Source: Cheilinus undulatus (Eukaryota; Chordata; Actinopteri; Labriformes; Labridae). Taken from it: a stretch of DNA of 64,000 nt. Positions 13,101-24,607 of the stretch are shown here, in pieces. Below the pieces are notes generated by a model that ran no database searches, was not told where the DNA came from, and saw nothing but the letters and a program-made list of their open reading frames with translations. The stretch is from positions 1,861,199 to 1,925,198 of the forward strand of contig NC_054870.1 in NCBI RefSeq assembly GCF_018320785.1, written 5' to 3'. Position numbers and translations under genes: made by a program. The first letter of the stretch is position 1, and each line of letters starts with the position of its first letter.

Positions 13101-16100
13101 TAGTTGATTTGATTGAACTGTGGTGGGAAGTTTGGAAAACAGTCAGTAGAACTCTTGGCTAGCTACCAAAAACGTGTGCACAAGCTAGCATAGCTTGTAG
13201 AAGCCCCCTGCTTTTAAACACAACAGCTCTCTATAGACATCTTTCCTGCCCTCATTCGAGCACGGGCCGTGGATGACTGATACACAAACTAGAGTGTAAG
13301 AAGAGTAAACTCACCATCCCTGTGGTTTTCTCTTTGGGGTTCTTCATGATGATGGCGACCTGCTCTTTGACATCATGGATGAACTGCTCAGCGACACCAG
13401 GCTTTGTGTGAAGAACCGTGCAACAGATGTGGATGCTGTGAAAGAGGAGATCATGACTGCTCTCAGTTTTTAACATGATAATGAAACTGTGTAGATTGTT
13501 TTTTAACTTCACATACCTTGATGGGTACTGCAGCGTGTTTAGATTCCAGCCCTTCGATGTCAGTGCATTAGACAGCCTGAAGATGTCAAAAATGTCTGAG
13601 CCTATCGCCACCACTGAAACCTCTGGATCCCCAAACACAAACAAACCCTCAATCTTGCGCATTCTGTCCAAAAAACAAGGAAAACGAGATTAAAGTGTTG
13701 ACAGAGATAAGATGAATGAAATAATGCATGATTGTACTTATGTGTAGCTGTTGTAACACATTGTAACAAGAGTCCTATGAGGGATTTACTCTGTTTTGAT
13801 TTTGCGTGCTGTGCTAACAATCTTCTTGGTGGCATCGATGTATCCGTTCTCTCCCATGTGCATCATGGTCGCCCAGCAGGCAGCAATGATACCTCCAGGC
13901 CTGGATCCTGCAACAGACGGGGAAGCGTAGATTCCCCCCTGCCAGTCTGGAGCTACAAAGTACTGGTAGTGACGGTACTTTTTATCACTGTAGAGGATAA
14001 CTGAGGAACCCTTGGGGGCGTAGCCATACTGGAAAAGATTGTGGTAAAACAAAAAGATTATACACCATAACAGAGGTCTGGCTCCTGTTAGGATTAAATT
14101 ATGATCATTATTACACCTACAGCAATGCCATTTCCAAAATAAAAGTTTAACTGATAAAGTTTTCAACTGAGATTTTTTAAGTGTCAAGAAGAAAAAATTA
14201 CAAAAATTCCAGCAGTCCAGGAAAAAGAAACTTCAGGGCAGCGTTGATTTAAGAGTATAAAGAGCCTCTATTCACCTTGTGGGTGTCTGCAGATATGCTG
14301 GTAACACCTTTTATCCTGAAGTCAAATGGGGCCAGTGAGTAACCAGCCTTGTCCATAAAGACGATGAGAAAACCACCTAGACAGGCGTCCACATGCAGTG
14401 GGAGGTTGTAGCGCACAGCCAGCTGGAAAAACACAAGGAAGAGTATCACTGTTTCTGCTTCTATGTTAAAAATTTCAGACAAGAATTTCTAAAGAAATGT
14501 TTCACTTCTGACCTTGGCTACATCCTCAATGGGATCCATAATCCCGTGTGGAAACTGTGGCGCTGAGCACACTAGCATGGCGGTGTTTTTGCTGATGGCT
14601 CTCCTCATGGCCTTGACAGAGAAGCAAACAATAAGAAAATGACTGAGGCTCATAACAGCGATCGAATGGCAGCTTCTGTCTGTGTAGACTGTATCCTTAC
14701 CTTTACATCTACTTTCATAGTTTTTTGGTCAAGGGGAATGTGGACAAGCTTCATCCCAAAGTAATGTGCTGCTTTGTCAAAAGCTGCATGGACGCTCACA
14801 GGTGCAAGACTGAACAGAACGGGAGAACAGGAAAACAGTAAATACTATTGGAACTAAAAAACAACAGCACAGACCTTTAAAGACCCTGTACAGTGAAATC
14901 CAAAAATTGTGGTCTGAATACTCCAGATATGTTGGAATATGGTTTCTGTAAACGTGAAAACACTGAGATCTACATGTGACTGAATTCTGGATTTAGACTG
15001 AGAGTTTCACCTCTTTCTGGCTGGGTTAGTCCATGAAGAGGACTAACTGAGATTTAATAGCCATATCTGAAGATGCACCTCTTACATTTCAGGATATTTG
15101 ACGCCACGTTCCAATGCCATATCTCTGTAGGCCTTGCATGCCATCAGTATGCTCTCCGTCCCCCCTGAAGTAACCTGACCAGAAAGGCAGAGATTTGTTT
15201 TGACTAATAAAATTAGGATTTCAAATCTTTCATCCTTATTTCAAACTCATTTTTTATAACTTACAGTGCCACAGGAATTAGGTCCACCATGGAAAAGTGT
15301 GCAAGCCATTCTAACAACCTCTGCCTCCATCTTTCTTACACCAGGGAAAATATCTGGATGCAGTGGGTTGCTCCATGCGAAATCTCCATACACCTAGGAA
15401 GAACAGGAAACAAGAAAAAGAAGCTTCAGTACGGTCCAAATGTTTACTTGGAGCTATAAACACAAAGCCATGGAAGGCAAACGTCTCTTTTAAACACAGA
15501 AGGTCCTTCTTGAATGAATAAAATAAAAAAACATACAATAACTCTGCTCTCTCTACTGAAGCTAACAACAAAATATATTAGATGCATACCTTTACAAGGA
15601 GACTAGTCAAGGATTCATCGCCCCAGTACACCGCACCAGAAACGCATCCTTTCTCCCACGGAACCTCATCTGAAATAAAACATGGTCTCCTCAGAGGTTA
15701 GAGTTGTTTGTTCAGAAAGATGGATGCTAGAAAAACACTTCAAGAACCAGCTATTTGGATAATGAACTTTGACCCTGTGAATGAATGCTGACTTACTCAG
15801 AGTTTCATACTCTCTGATTTTGTCCAGGACTTGGTCCTGAGAGAGTCCTTTAGAGGGCAGCTGTTTGGTATAACTCATCCCATTCTTTAGCGTGCACAGA
15901 CTGGCAGACATGTCATCCAAAGCCTTATTGAGCTGGCTCTGAATCTGTTGTAAAGAAGGAAAAATGTTATTTATGGGCGCCAACTTTCTCAGGGTCTCAG
16001 TTAAAATGAAGGAATATAGAGTAACTGCCTTGTCATAACATTATTTTTAAAATGAATGTATTTATTTTATCTAAAAGAGACAAAGGTCATCAGTAATAAA

Positions 16101-18489
16101 GAACAAAACCAACAGCAAACAGATGAATATGTAAAGTAGAGACAGACAATAATATCTGCCTTTATGTAAAAATGATTATGACTGCAGTGTAGTGGTGAAA
16201 TAATCACAGGAAGTGACTGTGTTATCACCAGCAGATGATCTTAAGTGTGCCAAAGGTCCTCAGCCACCCAACCCCCATCCGTCATGAGGTAATCCGTCAG
16301 CCAAGAGTGACTCATAAAGCCTCAGATGACAGAGGCAATGCTGATCTGATAGAAAAAAAGGGAACAGATTCACCACTGATACTTACTGCTCCACCAACAA
16401 AGGGTATTTTCCTGATGAGTCGAAAGCACTGCTTCTTGATCCGGGACGTCAGACCTAGCAGTCAGAGAGACAAGGCAGCAGATTTGGAGAAGACTGGAAC
16501 TTTTATGCATGAGCATGCAACAGCTGACTCTGACTCAGGATGAGATGTGGCCCATGGATACTAAAGCACGTTAATCTATTTTTCTGTGACCCCGACCCCA
16601 GCAAACTTTGAACCTCAGGTGAAGTGGGTGAGGCATTTTTTAGTCAGTCACACAAATGAAACAAGTAGAATCCTGGCAGATAATTACTAAGCATTAGCAT
16701 TACTTTTAAGGACACTGTGAATTTAAGGAGACTTTTTGCACAGCAGTAAACACTTTGACCAATCTCATTCCTCAGAATCCCACAGCAGACTCTAATTTCA
16801 CTGCTTTCAAGATTAAATGTATTGTTTTTGACACACATGTTAATGTTCATTCTTGAAAGCAGCTGTTCTATGGTAATCATGGGCACAGAGCAGCTAAATG
16901 CAGAAGCATGGGCCCATTTGTAACAGTCCAACTTCACTTCAGCCATGCAGCTAGTTAGTTGGTAGACAACACCTGCTGTGATTATTTTGGCACAGGTTTG
17001 AATCACAGCAGCCTAAGAGCAACATCATCCAAAAACCAATCCTCATTTAATATTGCTTAACTAGCATGAACATTGCTGCTGCAGTCCCTTGCAGCCTTCT
17101 TTCATACAGCTTGTATCAGGTGTAAAAGCTTACTTTCTTGCTGGAACAGGAAGCCTTTCATCCAGACTGCTCCCAGTGTGGTGATGAACGTGGCCCCGAT
17201 GATCTGCCATGGCTCCAAATCAACACAGTAGGAGTTGACCTGCTGCCTGCCCTGCTCCAGATACAGCTGGACCATCTCTTTATACACCTCCAAGGCACTC
17301 TGTTTGGGTCACACACAAGCATAAGACTTTCTGAATTAACTTTATAGGGTGCAAATCAGCATTTGATGCTGTGAAACTGATTGTTTTCAATTTTACATTT
17401 TACGGACACTGAGCGCTCAGAAAGTATAAACTCTCCTATAAATTCTCCTTACACATACATCTTTTAAGAACATATCACAGATTTATGTGGGCACGATATC
17501 AGCATTTTATACTGACTGATTTGATGAAAATCAGTTTCTTTAATAATTCTGAGAATAGGATTCCTACTAACACTCCAGGATTTCTCCAGTTCCTGTGTAT
17601 ATGTGCAGAAACAGCACACAAATATTGATGAGAGCCTTTTTCTTCTTTTTCATCCAAAAACCAATCCTTGACTGACAGGGAAACTAAAAAAGAGACATTT
17701 TTTAAATCTAAAGCAGTGACTGACAACACTGATTAAAGCAAAAATACATCTCCTTATAAAAATCTACTTTGCAAAGTGCTTTTAAAAGAAAAAGAACTGT
17801 GTTTTAAAGGAAACAAAAGTGTATGAAGCTTAAAATGTCCATGATGCATTAAAAGTATATTCTAATATCACTGCTCCCCTATTTTTACACCATCCTATAA
17901 AAGTACTAAATCCACCAGCATGCATACAACTGTTGGTTATTGATTTGTTTTTTTTTCGTGGTATAACCATGTATTAAAAACTCGTTTCTATTGGGGCTGA
18001 ACAATTTGGGAAAATAATGTAATTGCAATTTAATATGCGATTATTTTGTGGGTTCCTCATCTTATGTATTATACAGCAAACTTAAGCATGAATCATTCTA
18101 TATTATAACAACACAATATTAGAAAAAATATATATAATTGGGATTTTGGCCCATAAAGCCAATTAGATATTGATTGCTATGCTTGAAGGGACAATAGTTT
18201 TTTTTTTCATGTTATTCTCATTTTGATGGAGAAACCATATACACGAACAGGAAAGCTGAATTTTAGTAAACTATTCTGAAAAAAAGACACTTTTTTGTAT
18301 GCATAATGTGTAGAGCATGAAATCTCTTCTGCAAAAAAAATGTATCAAATTGGTATTTTGACACATTTCAGGATAAAAAAATATTGCACTGTCTGCAATT
18401 TGAAAATTGCAACAGGCCATATTGCGATTTAATCTAGTTTGTGATTAGTTGCCCCGCCCTAGTGTCTATGTACTTACATGAGAAGACAT
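7125..18489 (-). CDS. sgpl1: sphingosine-1-phosphate lyase 1
   Basis: Fourteen coding exons, in transcript order: 18478-18489, 17134-17299, 16387-16454, 15797-15944, 15590-15669, 15265-15393, 15086-15174, 14701-14809, 14513-14611, 14276-14422, 13790-14028, 13517-13663, 13315-13435, 7125-7268. All have AG and GT borders and compatible phases, giving 565 aa (human 568). The enzyme is a PLP-dependent ER membrane lyase that splits sphingosine-1-phosphate into hexadecenal and phosphoethanolamine. A membrane segment lies at about residues 36-55. The PLP site includes [24 protein letters not shown] (Asp312) and [15 protein letters not shown], with the Schiff-base lysine at 349, the last codon before an intron. 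The start is an ATG coding MSSH, whose N-terminus is shorter than in mammals. The last intron is 6 kb and holds a large tandem array. No break was found in the frame. Confidence 0.96.
7497..10325. repeat. 29-bp minisatellite with higher-order structure (sgpl1 last intron)
   Basis: About 97 head-to-tail copies of a 29-bp unit fill this stretch; a typical unit contains atcagtatcagctaatccc followed by agttatatgc. Three main variants (acattaatcagtatta, tattcatcagtatcagttta, atgcatcagtatcagttta) alternate as an 87-bp trimer in the first 500 bases. A longer marked block containing tttatccgagtt and aattcatctg recurs at about 8011, 9665 and 10130, spacings close to whole multiples of 29. This shows block duplication after the variants arose. 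The array lies wholly within the intron between the last two coding exons of sgpl1. Confidence 0.97.
10326..13314. other. remainder of sgpl1 last intron, no gene seen
   Basis: AT-rich intronic DNA without supported coding exons on either strand. Short runs such as aaggaaaggat at 11510-11590 and 12430-12500 suggest old repeats, but no clear element borders were found. Confidence 0.5.
17992..18461. mobile_element. hAT-like MITE next to the first sgpl1 coding exon
   Basis: Ends are TGGGGCTGAACAA and, inverted, TAGGGCGGGGCAAC. They are flanked by near-identical 8-bp copies, gtttctat at 17984 and gtgtctat at 18462. The 470-bp interior is AT-rich with ttgaaaattgcaacaggcc near the right end, shared with 38953-39720 and 45283-45642. 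It has no coding capacity. Its right edge lies only 16 bases from the exon ending at 18478. Confidence 0.75.
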
Positions 18490-18517
18490 TGCCAGAGAAC
18501 CCAGTGCCACACAGATG
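18478..18517 (-). other. sgpl1: sgpl1 first coding exon with short leader
   Basis: An acceptor ending ttgacag precedes position 18517 and a canonical donor GTAAGT follows 18478. The predicted 40-base exon has 28 untranslated bases and then ATG TCT TCT CAT. The reading frame continues in phase with the next exon, which encodes the family-specific LEVY and EPW motifs. Confidence 0.65.
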
Positions 18518-19951
18518 CTGTCAATAGTTCTTAAAGCTGCTGGACTGACAGCTGTTGCCTCGCTCTATTGGTGAGAATGAGACCGCTCTATGCTAACTAG
18601 ACAGCTATCATCAGGCTCCTCCCACTGACAAACAGGTAAAAGCACAGCAGGCTTGGAGAGGGATGTTTTGCAATCATGATCAAAAAAGAAATGACAGCAC
18701 GTTTCCCTTCAGACATACTGAACTGTGAATGATATTGTGTAAACAGATCCCCTCAAAACTCTGCTCCAATCTAAGCAGGTTGCTAGAAAAGCTCTGAGGA
18801 GTTCTTACTGATCTACAAATCCCTGTGATATCACAGCAAACACTCATGAAATCCATTTCATAAGTGCAGCAAAGCTGCCTTTCATTATCTTTGCCATTGG
18901 TATTTTATGGCTCAATAGCAGAGGTAGTCAGATAAAGAGGACACTTTTTTTGACCTCAGTCTTTATCAGATGGGGAAAAGCTTAAGGTTCAAAAGACAAG
19001 ATCTTGAGTAATACAAGTCTATAATGGCTGGGATAAACATCCCATAATATTATAGAGAGGTAGGTTCCCATGTGTTTGAAACATTCAGCTCAATATCTTT
19101 GTCTCAGTCTGAAGGGATGTGAGGAATAATTAGTCATACTACTTTTCTGTGATTCGAGCTTCTGCAGAGGTCTGACCCCCTGCCCAGACTACAGCTGTTA
19201 TACCTGCCTGTCTGGATCACGTCTCATACAGGTTTGGCAAGATAAGCTACACACAGGCAAGTGGGAAGTGAGAGAAAATCAGCCATTAATGTGTGTTGAA
19301 CGAGAGTTATCGTAACAGAAATATTTGTGTGTGGGTGAAGGTAGAACAGGAACAAAGCACACGAGTGAGAACTGCCACGCACATGTCATAAACACAAGAT
19401 TATGTGGCATTATCTACCATCACTGCAAAAGGAAAGTCTGCCCCAAGATACGAGCCTCCCTCTGTTATTCAACTAATTTTACACCTGTGTTACATTTCAG
19501 GTCCATTCACACTTAAAATAAAAAGCATTCAGTGCTATCTTTGTCTCAGGAAACATAGAACGGCTTCAAACAAAGACTCTTGAACCAGCATTGTCCGGCT
19601 CATTGTTGAGCAGAGAACAGCCGTTCCTTTACTCCCCCTCATACAGCGTTTGACTGCTCTGTAAGGAGAGCTTGTGTCGCCTCAGAGGGAAGGTCATGTT
19701 CTCATGGAAATGTACTGGGCGTGAGGTGGCAGCTCCTGGATACATCAAGGGAAAACAGATAAGAGAGCATGAAGACAAAGAAAGATGGTGATGTTGGGCT
19801 GCAGCTATGGTGTCTGGAAAGTTGTTTTCAGCTTTCTCATTGAGGATCAGTTTAGCTCTAATAGTATAGTAGTGTCTGACAAGCTGCCCTCTAGTGTTCA
19901 GTGATTCAGAAGCTTTATTATGAACAACTGAACTTCAGCCCCCTCCCTCAA

Positions 19952-20467
19952 CAGCTGTTAATTTTGGCAGCTACTTTTATTTTAGTCTTAGTCTTTAGAT
20001 GAAATTTCTTTACGTTTTACTCCCATTTTAGTCATTTCGACCCTTTTTAGTTTTAGTCTAGTTTTAGTCAACAAAAACTTCAAAACATTTTAGTCCAGTT
20101 TTAGTTCAGAAAAAGTCCTCACATTTATTCTCTTGCTTAAATCTGTTATCAAATCATGGTAGTGTGTTCTCTGCACCCTGCCAAACCTGGGGTCCCTGCT
20201 TTCTACAGCTGAGAGGTAGAATAGATACAGATGTGTTGTTTTAGACAGATTTACCCACAGTGGGGAAATATCACGGATTTTGAATGTCTGAGAAAAAACT
20301 ACATTATATTTACGTCTAGTTTCAGTAATCTTGATGAAAACTAAACTTAGTTTTGTCAGTTTTAGTCATCACAGATCTATTTTTGTTAGTTTTAGTCTAG
20401 TATCTGTCATGGAAAAAAAGGCTGTCAAACATATTTAGTCATAGTTTTAGTGGATGAAATGAACACT
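19952..20467 (+). mobile_element. hAT-like element rich in TTTTAGTC
   Basis: It begins CAGCTGTTAATTTTGGCAG and ends GGATGAAATGAACACTG; the ends are inverted (CAGTGTTCATTT on the other strand). The interior is made of ttttagttttagtc repeats. No coding capacity. It lies in the first sgpl1 intron and is an uninterrupted relative of the copy at 2764-3665. The remainder of 18518-21050 shows no gene. Confidence 0.65.
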
Positions 20468-21050
20468 GGTCACATGGTGATATAAAGGCTGGCTTTCTGA
20501 GAGGTTATGATGGTTTATGATTTACACATTTACTAAGACTGTTTCTAAACTGATGTTGGTGGAAAGAATTTTAAACCCTTTCAGAACAGTGCCAGAAAAA
20601 AACTGTACAAGCGACTCAAAGACAAAGTAGACAGGCTAGTATCCTCTATCTATTCTAATCTATTCATTGATAAGATTTTTATTTTAAAATAATAAAAAAA
20701 ACTATTTATCATTAGTGTCTGAATATGAAGACATATGTGTTTAATTGCTCTTCTTTTACTAATCAACATAAATGAGTTCTTCTCGAGGAAAGTGACCCAT
20801 TTCAGGGACCCAACAATCAAAAAGGCGAGGTGATTCCTCAGAAGATCCATCTGTATTGGCTGCTTTAGTCTGGGAGGGTTGCTGTGCTAAAATCTGTCTG
20901 TGGACTTCGAGCATCCCTGGTCCACAAACAAGCCTGGTCCTATGCTCTGATGGTAAACAAGTCTTCGTCCTGTTGTTACACTTCCTCCGTCCTGTTTAGC
21001 ATACTGTGTTTAACGTTAACATGTAGAGACTAAAGTGAAGCGACACATAC

Positions 21051-21330
21051 CCAGTAATCCATGATGTCGGGGAAAGCTCTCGCCAAAACTCCCCTTTATG
21101 TCGGCTACCAAAGAAAGTCACCTCCAGCAACCTGCTCAGAGAATTTGGCTCTCATCTACAGGACATACTTTAATATTCGACCGCAGAAGCGAGCTTAGCC
21201 TGATTCAGGAAGTAGCCGCTAGCAAACATAGCATTGTGCAGTCACAGTACGTGTAGATCTGATAACAGTATGGCTAGGTCTAATCACGCCTAGATCTATA
21301 GCTTGTGTAACGCTGCAGCTTTACTAGATC
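21051..21330 (-). promoter_or_regulatory. probable sgpl1 leader exon and promoter
   Basis: On the minus strand a donor GTATGT follows position 21051. The upstream 100 bases are GC-richer and could be a noncoding first exon. It contains an upstream ATG at 21062; spliced to the exon at 18517 it would be out of frame with the lyase start. Assignment rests on position and donor only. Confidence 0.4.
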
Positions 21331-21750
21331 TACTTCTTAAAGAGACAGCAGCGTCGCCTGTTTTCATCCCCAATAGTGGATGAGTTAGCAAAGCGCTGGT
21401 GGTGTGTTCAAATGTTCCTCGGGAAACACGCGTTCAACCAGTACTGGCTGTGTGGAGGAGTCACCAACCTGCAGATAACAAACGTTTCTCCTCTAACTTT
21501 AAATACAAGGCTGTTTCATGATTTCAACAGAAGGTTACAGGCAGCAGTCTCAGAACCAACAACGCCATCTGTTATTACAGTTTTTCACAAGTGCCAAGAC
21601 ACATTCCTCAAACTTTTCCTCCATTTTCTCCGTACATTGCACACAAATACCATTTTTAAACCATAAAACTATCTAAATCTGTGGTCAAAAACAGCCTCAT
21701 CTCTGCTCAGAATCAAACTCGGTTCCCACATCACAGAGCAGCCCTTAAAC

Positions 21751-22300
21751 CAGTGTTAATCAACCCTGCTCAACCAGTCACAGTCAATAAAGGGGCAAAA
21801 TAGGTACAAGGTGGGAAAACCTGGATACAAAGTTATAATGTTGGGAGAAAAGTGGTAAAAATGGGTGAGAAATTACAAAAAAAATGAGTTACAGATGGCA
21901 TAAAAGGGCCAAAAAGCGGCAAAAATGTTGGAAAAATGAGCAGAAGTGGGAAAAAGCGGCATATAATGGCTAAATGTGGTGAAAATGGGATAAAAGTGGC
22001 AAAAAGACGTGGCAAAAATGGGCTAAATGCAGTTAGATGCAAAGTTGCAAAAAAGGAAAATTTGGGCAAAAATTGCAAATAAGGGCAATTGAAATGTACA
22101 CACAAAAAATATATTGAAAATGAAAGCCTATTGTACAAGGGTGGGAAGCAAACTGATGAATGTGTCTTGCATTAGACAATTTCTGAAGTCAATATTTCCC
22201 TTTTTTAAGGTTTCCTGGGGGAATAATATTTTAAATTAAGACATTAAAGAGCCACAAATGATCACAAAAGAGCCACACAGAAAACAGTCATCTCTACAGG
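21751..22300 (+). mobile_element. hAT-like element with TGGCAAAAATGGG core, copy 1
   Basis: It starts CAGTGTTAATCAACCCTGCT. Its core is made of degenerate repeats of the type aaaatgggcaaaaagtggc, and near the right end aagagccaca appears as in the complete copy at 27496-28834. The right terminus is not clear. Long open frames here on the minus strand come from low-complexity sequence and are not genes. Confidence 0.6.
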
Positions 22301-22426
22301 AAAAGTACATTCTGAGATGGTAGTTAGACAGCACGTAGTCAATAGTTTTTCACGGCACTGATTTATGTCTTGACTTTAATCAACAGCAATAGCAATCCAC
22401 TGCTTTGTTCTTTCTGTCATTTCTCA

Positions 22427-22432
22427 TTTATT
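22427..22432 (-). terminator. AATAAA downstream of the 79-aa ORF
   Basis: Canonical poly(A) signal on the same strand, 150 bases beyond the stop of the small ORF at 22582-22821. It supports, but does not prove, a short transcript. Confidence 0.35.
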
Positions 22433-22581
22433 ACATGGAGTCCCTCGTCCTTTAACTGTAAGATCATCATAAAAATTGGACATTTAGATAGTCAGTGATT
22501 AATAACATCGAACGGACGTGTATGTGTTTATATGTGATTGGCACAAATAGTCTTATTTTCTGATTTTTAATGGTTGTTCTG

Positions 22582-22821
22582 TCATCCCCCGTCTCGCCTT
22601 TCAGTCTTTGTACCCTCTATTCTCATACCCCATCTGACAGACACAGGTTGAGTCTGTCCTTCGCTTTCATGATTTAACATCCGCTGTTCATATTTTCGAC
22701 GTTCATTGAAGGCATCCTTGGTCTCTTGCTGTTTCAGGCTGTTTTCTCTGTAGGCGTTGAAAGAGCGCCTCGAGGCGGCCGAACCCGAACATTGCAGGTA
22801 GCAACAACAGTATGAGGACAT
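22582..22821 (-). CDS. unrecognised small ORF, 79 aa, possible single-exon gene
   Basis: An ATG in reasonable context opens a 79-aa frame. The first third is rich in Cys, Ser and Ala (MSSYCCCYLQCSGSAASRR); the middle is charged and helix-prone (KQQETKDAFNERRKYEQR); the tail is basic and ends ERRDGG. The 5' part is GC-rich and contains the palindrome cgcctcgaggcg, unlike the AT-rich surroundings. A minus-strand AATAAA lies 150 bases after the stop. I do not recognise the family, and it does not match repeats elsewhere in the window. It could be a real small gene, one exon of a spliced noncoding RNA, or chance. Confidence 0.35.
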   Translation of the reverse strand: MSSYCCCYLQCSGSAASRRSFNAYRENSLKQQETKDAFNERRKYEQRMLNHESEGQTQPVSVRWGMRIEGTKTERRDGG

Positions 22822-23492
22822 GCTGCTGATCGGCTACAGATCACGCAGGTTAATGGGAGACCCCGGTGTCTCATGTTGGTTTACAATAATAATAGAGCAG
22901 TTGCATGAAACAGAACATAGCGCCACATATTATGTGTGGGATTATTATTCTTAAGGGAGGGACTCCAGTGTTAAACTCAGAGGTGGCAGAAGTCCTCCCA
23001 TTCTGTCTAGAAGTAGAAGAACGGATACTTGAGGGAGAAAATACTCAGGTAAAAGTAGAACTACTGATTTATTCAAGTACAAATTTAAAAATGAATACTT
23101 TTTTTTTAACCATCGATGATACACAATAATCCTGAAAATTATAAAAAGTTTATTTTCAAGACTTTGGGTCTCCATACCGAAATATTCCTCATTTTTAACT
23201 GTACAGGTTGTTCGTCTTACCTGATCAGAGTGTGTTTCAGTTATACAGGTTTGAGGTTTTTCAGCCTTTGTTTAAAAAAAAACAAAAAAACAAAAAAACA
23301 ATTTTACACTAAAACTGACACACAGAAGCAGAACTTATGAAAAACACGACAGGGAAGAGGATGGAGATCACATATGAGCTGATCTCTAATAATCTGATGT
23401 TTTTAAGCATTTAAATAGAATAGAAAAGAACATCATACACAGATGCAGAGAAAACCTAAGAAACTTTACAAGTTACTGCAAAGACTGAAGAA

Positions 23493-23860
23493 CAGGGATG
23501 TTCGATATTATCAGCCTGACATCAGTATCAGCAGATATCAGTTTATCTGATGATATCGACAACCGATATGTTGGCTGTGAATATCAGCATAAATCTACTG
23601 TATATTACGGCCATATTTACTGATACATTAGTGGAGGTTTAGGCTGGACCAGCAGACCTACATCAGTCAGGGTCTTTTTCTTTGTTCATCCTCATTCTTT
23701 ACACTTTAAAGTGTCTCAAGGGCTTAAATGTGTTTCTTTGTTCATCCTTCAACTTCAAATGTGTTCACAGGGCTGAAGTTTTAGGTCTGAAATACTTCTC
23801 TGAATATCAGCATCAGCTGAACTAAACTAGAAACTAGAAAAACAACATTGTGCATCTCTA
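23493..23860 (+). mobile_element. hAT-like MITE, CAGGGATG family
   Basis: Starts CAGGGATGTTCGATATTATC and ends TTGTGCATCTCTA, which inverted gives TAGAGATGCACAA. Flanks are ctgaagaa (23485) and ctggagaa (23861), an 8-bp duplication with one mismatch. It contains atcagtatcagcagatatca. It is noncoding and related to the larger copy at 41117-42672. Confidence 0.75.
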
Positions 23861-23891
23861 CTGGAGAACTATCCCGGAAACATTTCAGAGC

Positions 23892-24513
23892 TAGAAAAGC
23901 ACTCAGAGAGCACAGACCTCCGGCATCAGCCCTCTCTCTCCCAATAGTGAAGAATCCTTTAAAAACATTCCTGGATCCAGACGGTGATCCGGATCACTTC
24001 CAAAATCTAATTAGCAGATTACTCCCTCCCCGGTGGGGTGGAGACATGCTGAGACAAAGCATTGGCTTCACTACATGTGGAAGTCATGGCAGAGGGTGAA
24101 TATTCCTCTACTCCTCCCAGCATTGTGAGTATTCTCCCTACAATCGCTGTCTTTCTCTCTGTTACGCTCCGATTCGTCTCCTCGACCGGGCATACATCTT
24201 TCAAACTCTATAAACTCCAAAACATTGTTTAAAAAAAAGTTAGTCATGTCCGCCATCTTCTGGTATAAAGTGGTAACAGCGCAGACCACTGCCATTAGCC
24301 CTATCTTCCAATAGTACAGAATCCTTTAAAAAATTCCTGGATCCAGATGGTGATCTGGATCAGTCCCTAAATCTAATCAGTTCTTCCTTATGCCATTTCT
24401 GACATTTCCTGAAAATTTCATGAAAATCCATCCATCCAAACAAACAAACAAACAAACAAACAAACAAACAAACAAACAAATGATCCCATAACCTCCTTGG
24501 CGGAGGTAATAAA
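23892..24513 (+). mobile_element. interspersed repeat ending CTCCTTGGCGGAGGTAATAAA-like, copy 1
   Basis: A repeat of about 620 bases shared with the inverted copy at 46921-47494 and the short copy at 51008-51179. It starts with agaaaagcactcagagagc and ends with cctccttggcggaggtaat. A segment beginning agaatcctttaaaaa and including cctggatccaga occurs twice inside, so the unit is partly dimeric. Near the end stands tttcatgaaaatcc, followed by an expanded (CAAA)11 at 24437-24480. The class, non-LTR tail or DNA element, is unresolved. Confidence 0.6.
24437..24480 (+). repeat. (CAAA)11 microsatellite
   Basis: Eleven perfect CAAA units. They lie at the place where the other copies of the surrounding repeat have only two to four imperfect units, so this is an expansion within the element. 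Confidence 0.95.
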
Positions 24514-24607
24514 AGCATCACAATAGAAACAACGGATCTGACTTTTATTTTGAAAAACCAATCAGAGGAGTACAGGTCCTGTCATGTTGGGCTAAAACGA
24601 AGTGACA

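Noticed and set aside
21376-21666. Plus-strand frame of about 96 codons divergent from sgpl1
   Set aside because: It begins with GTG, not ATG, and has no recognised domain, splice context or poly(A) signal.
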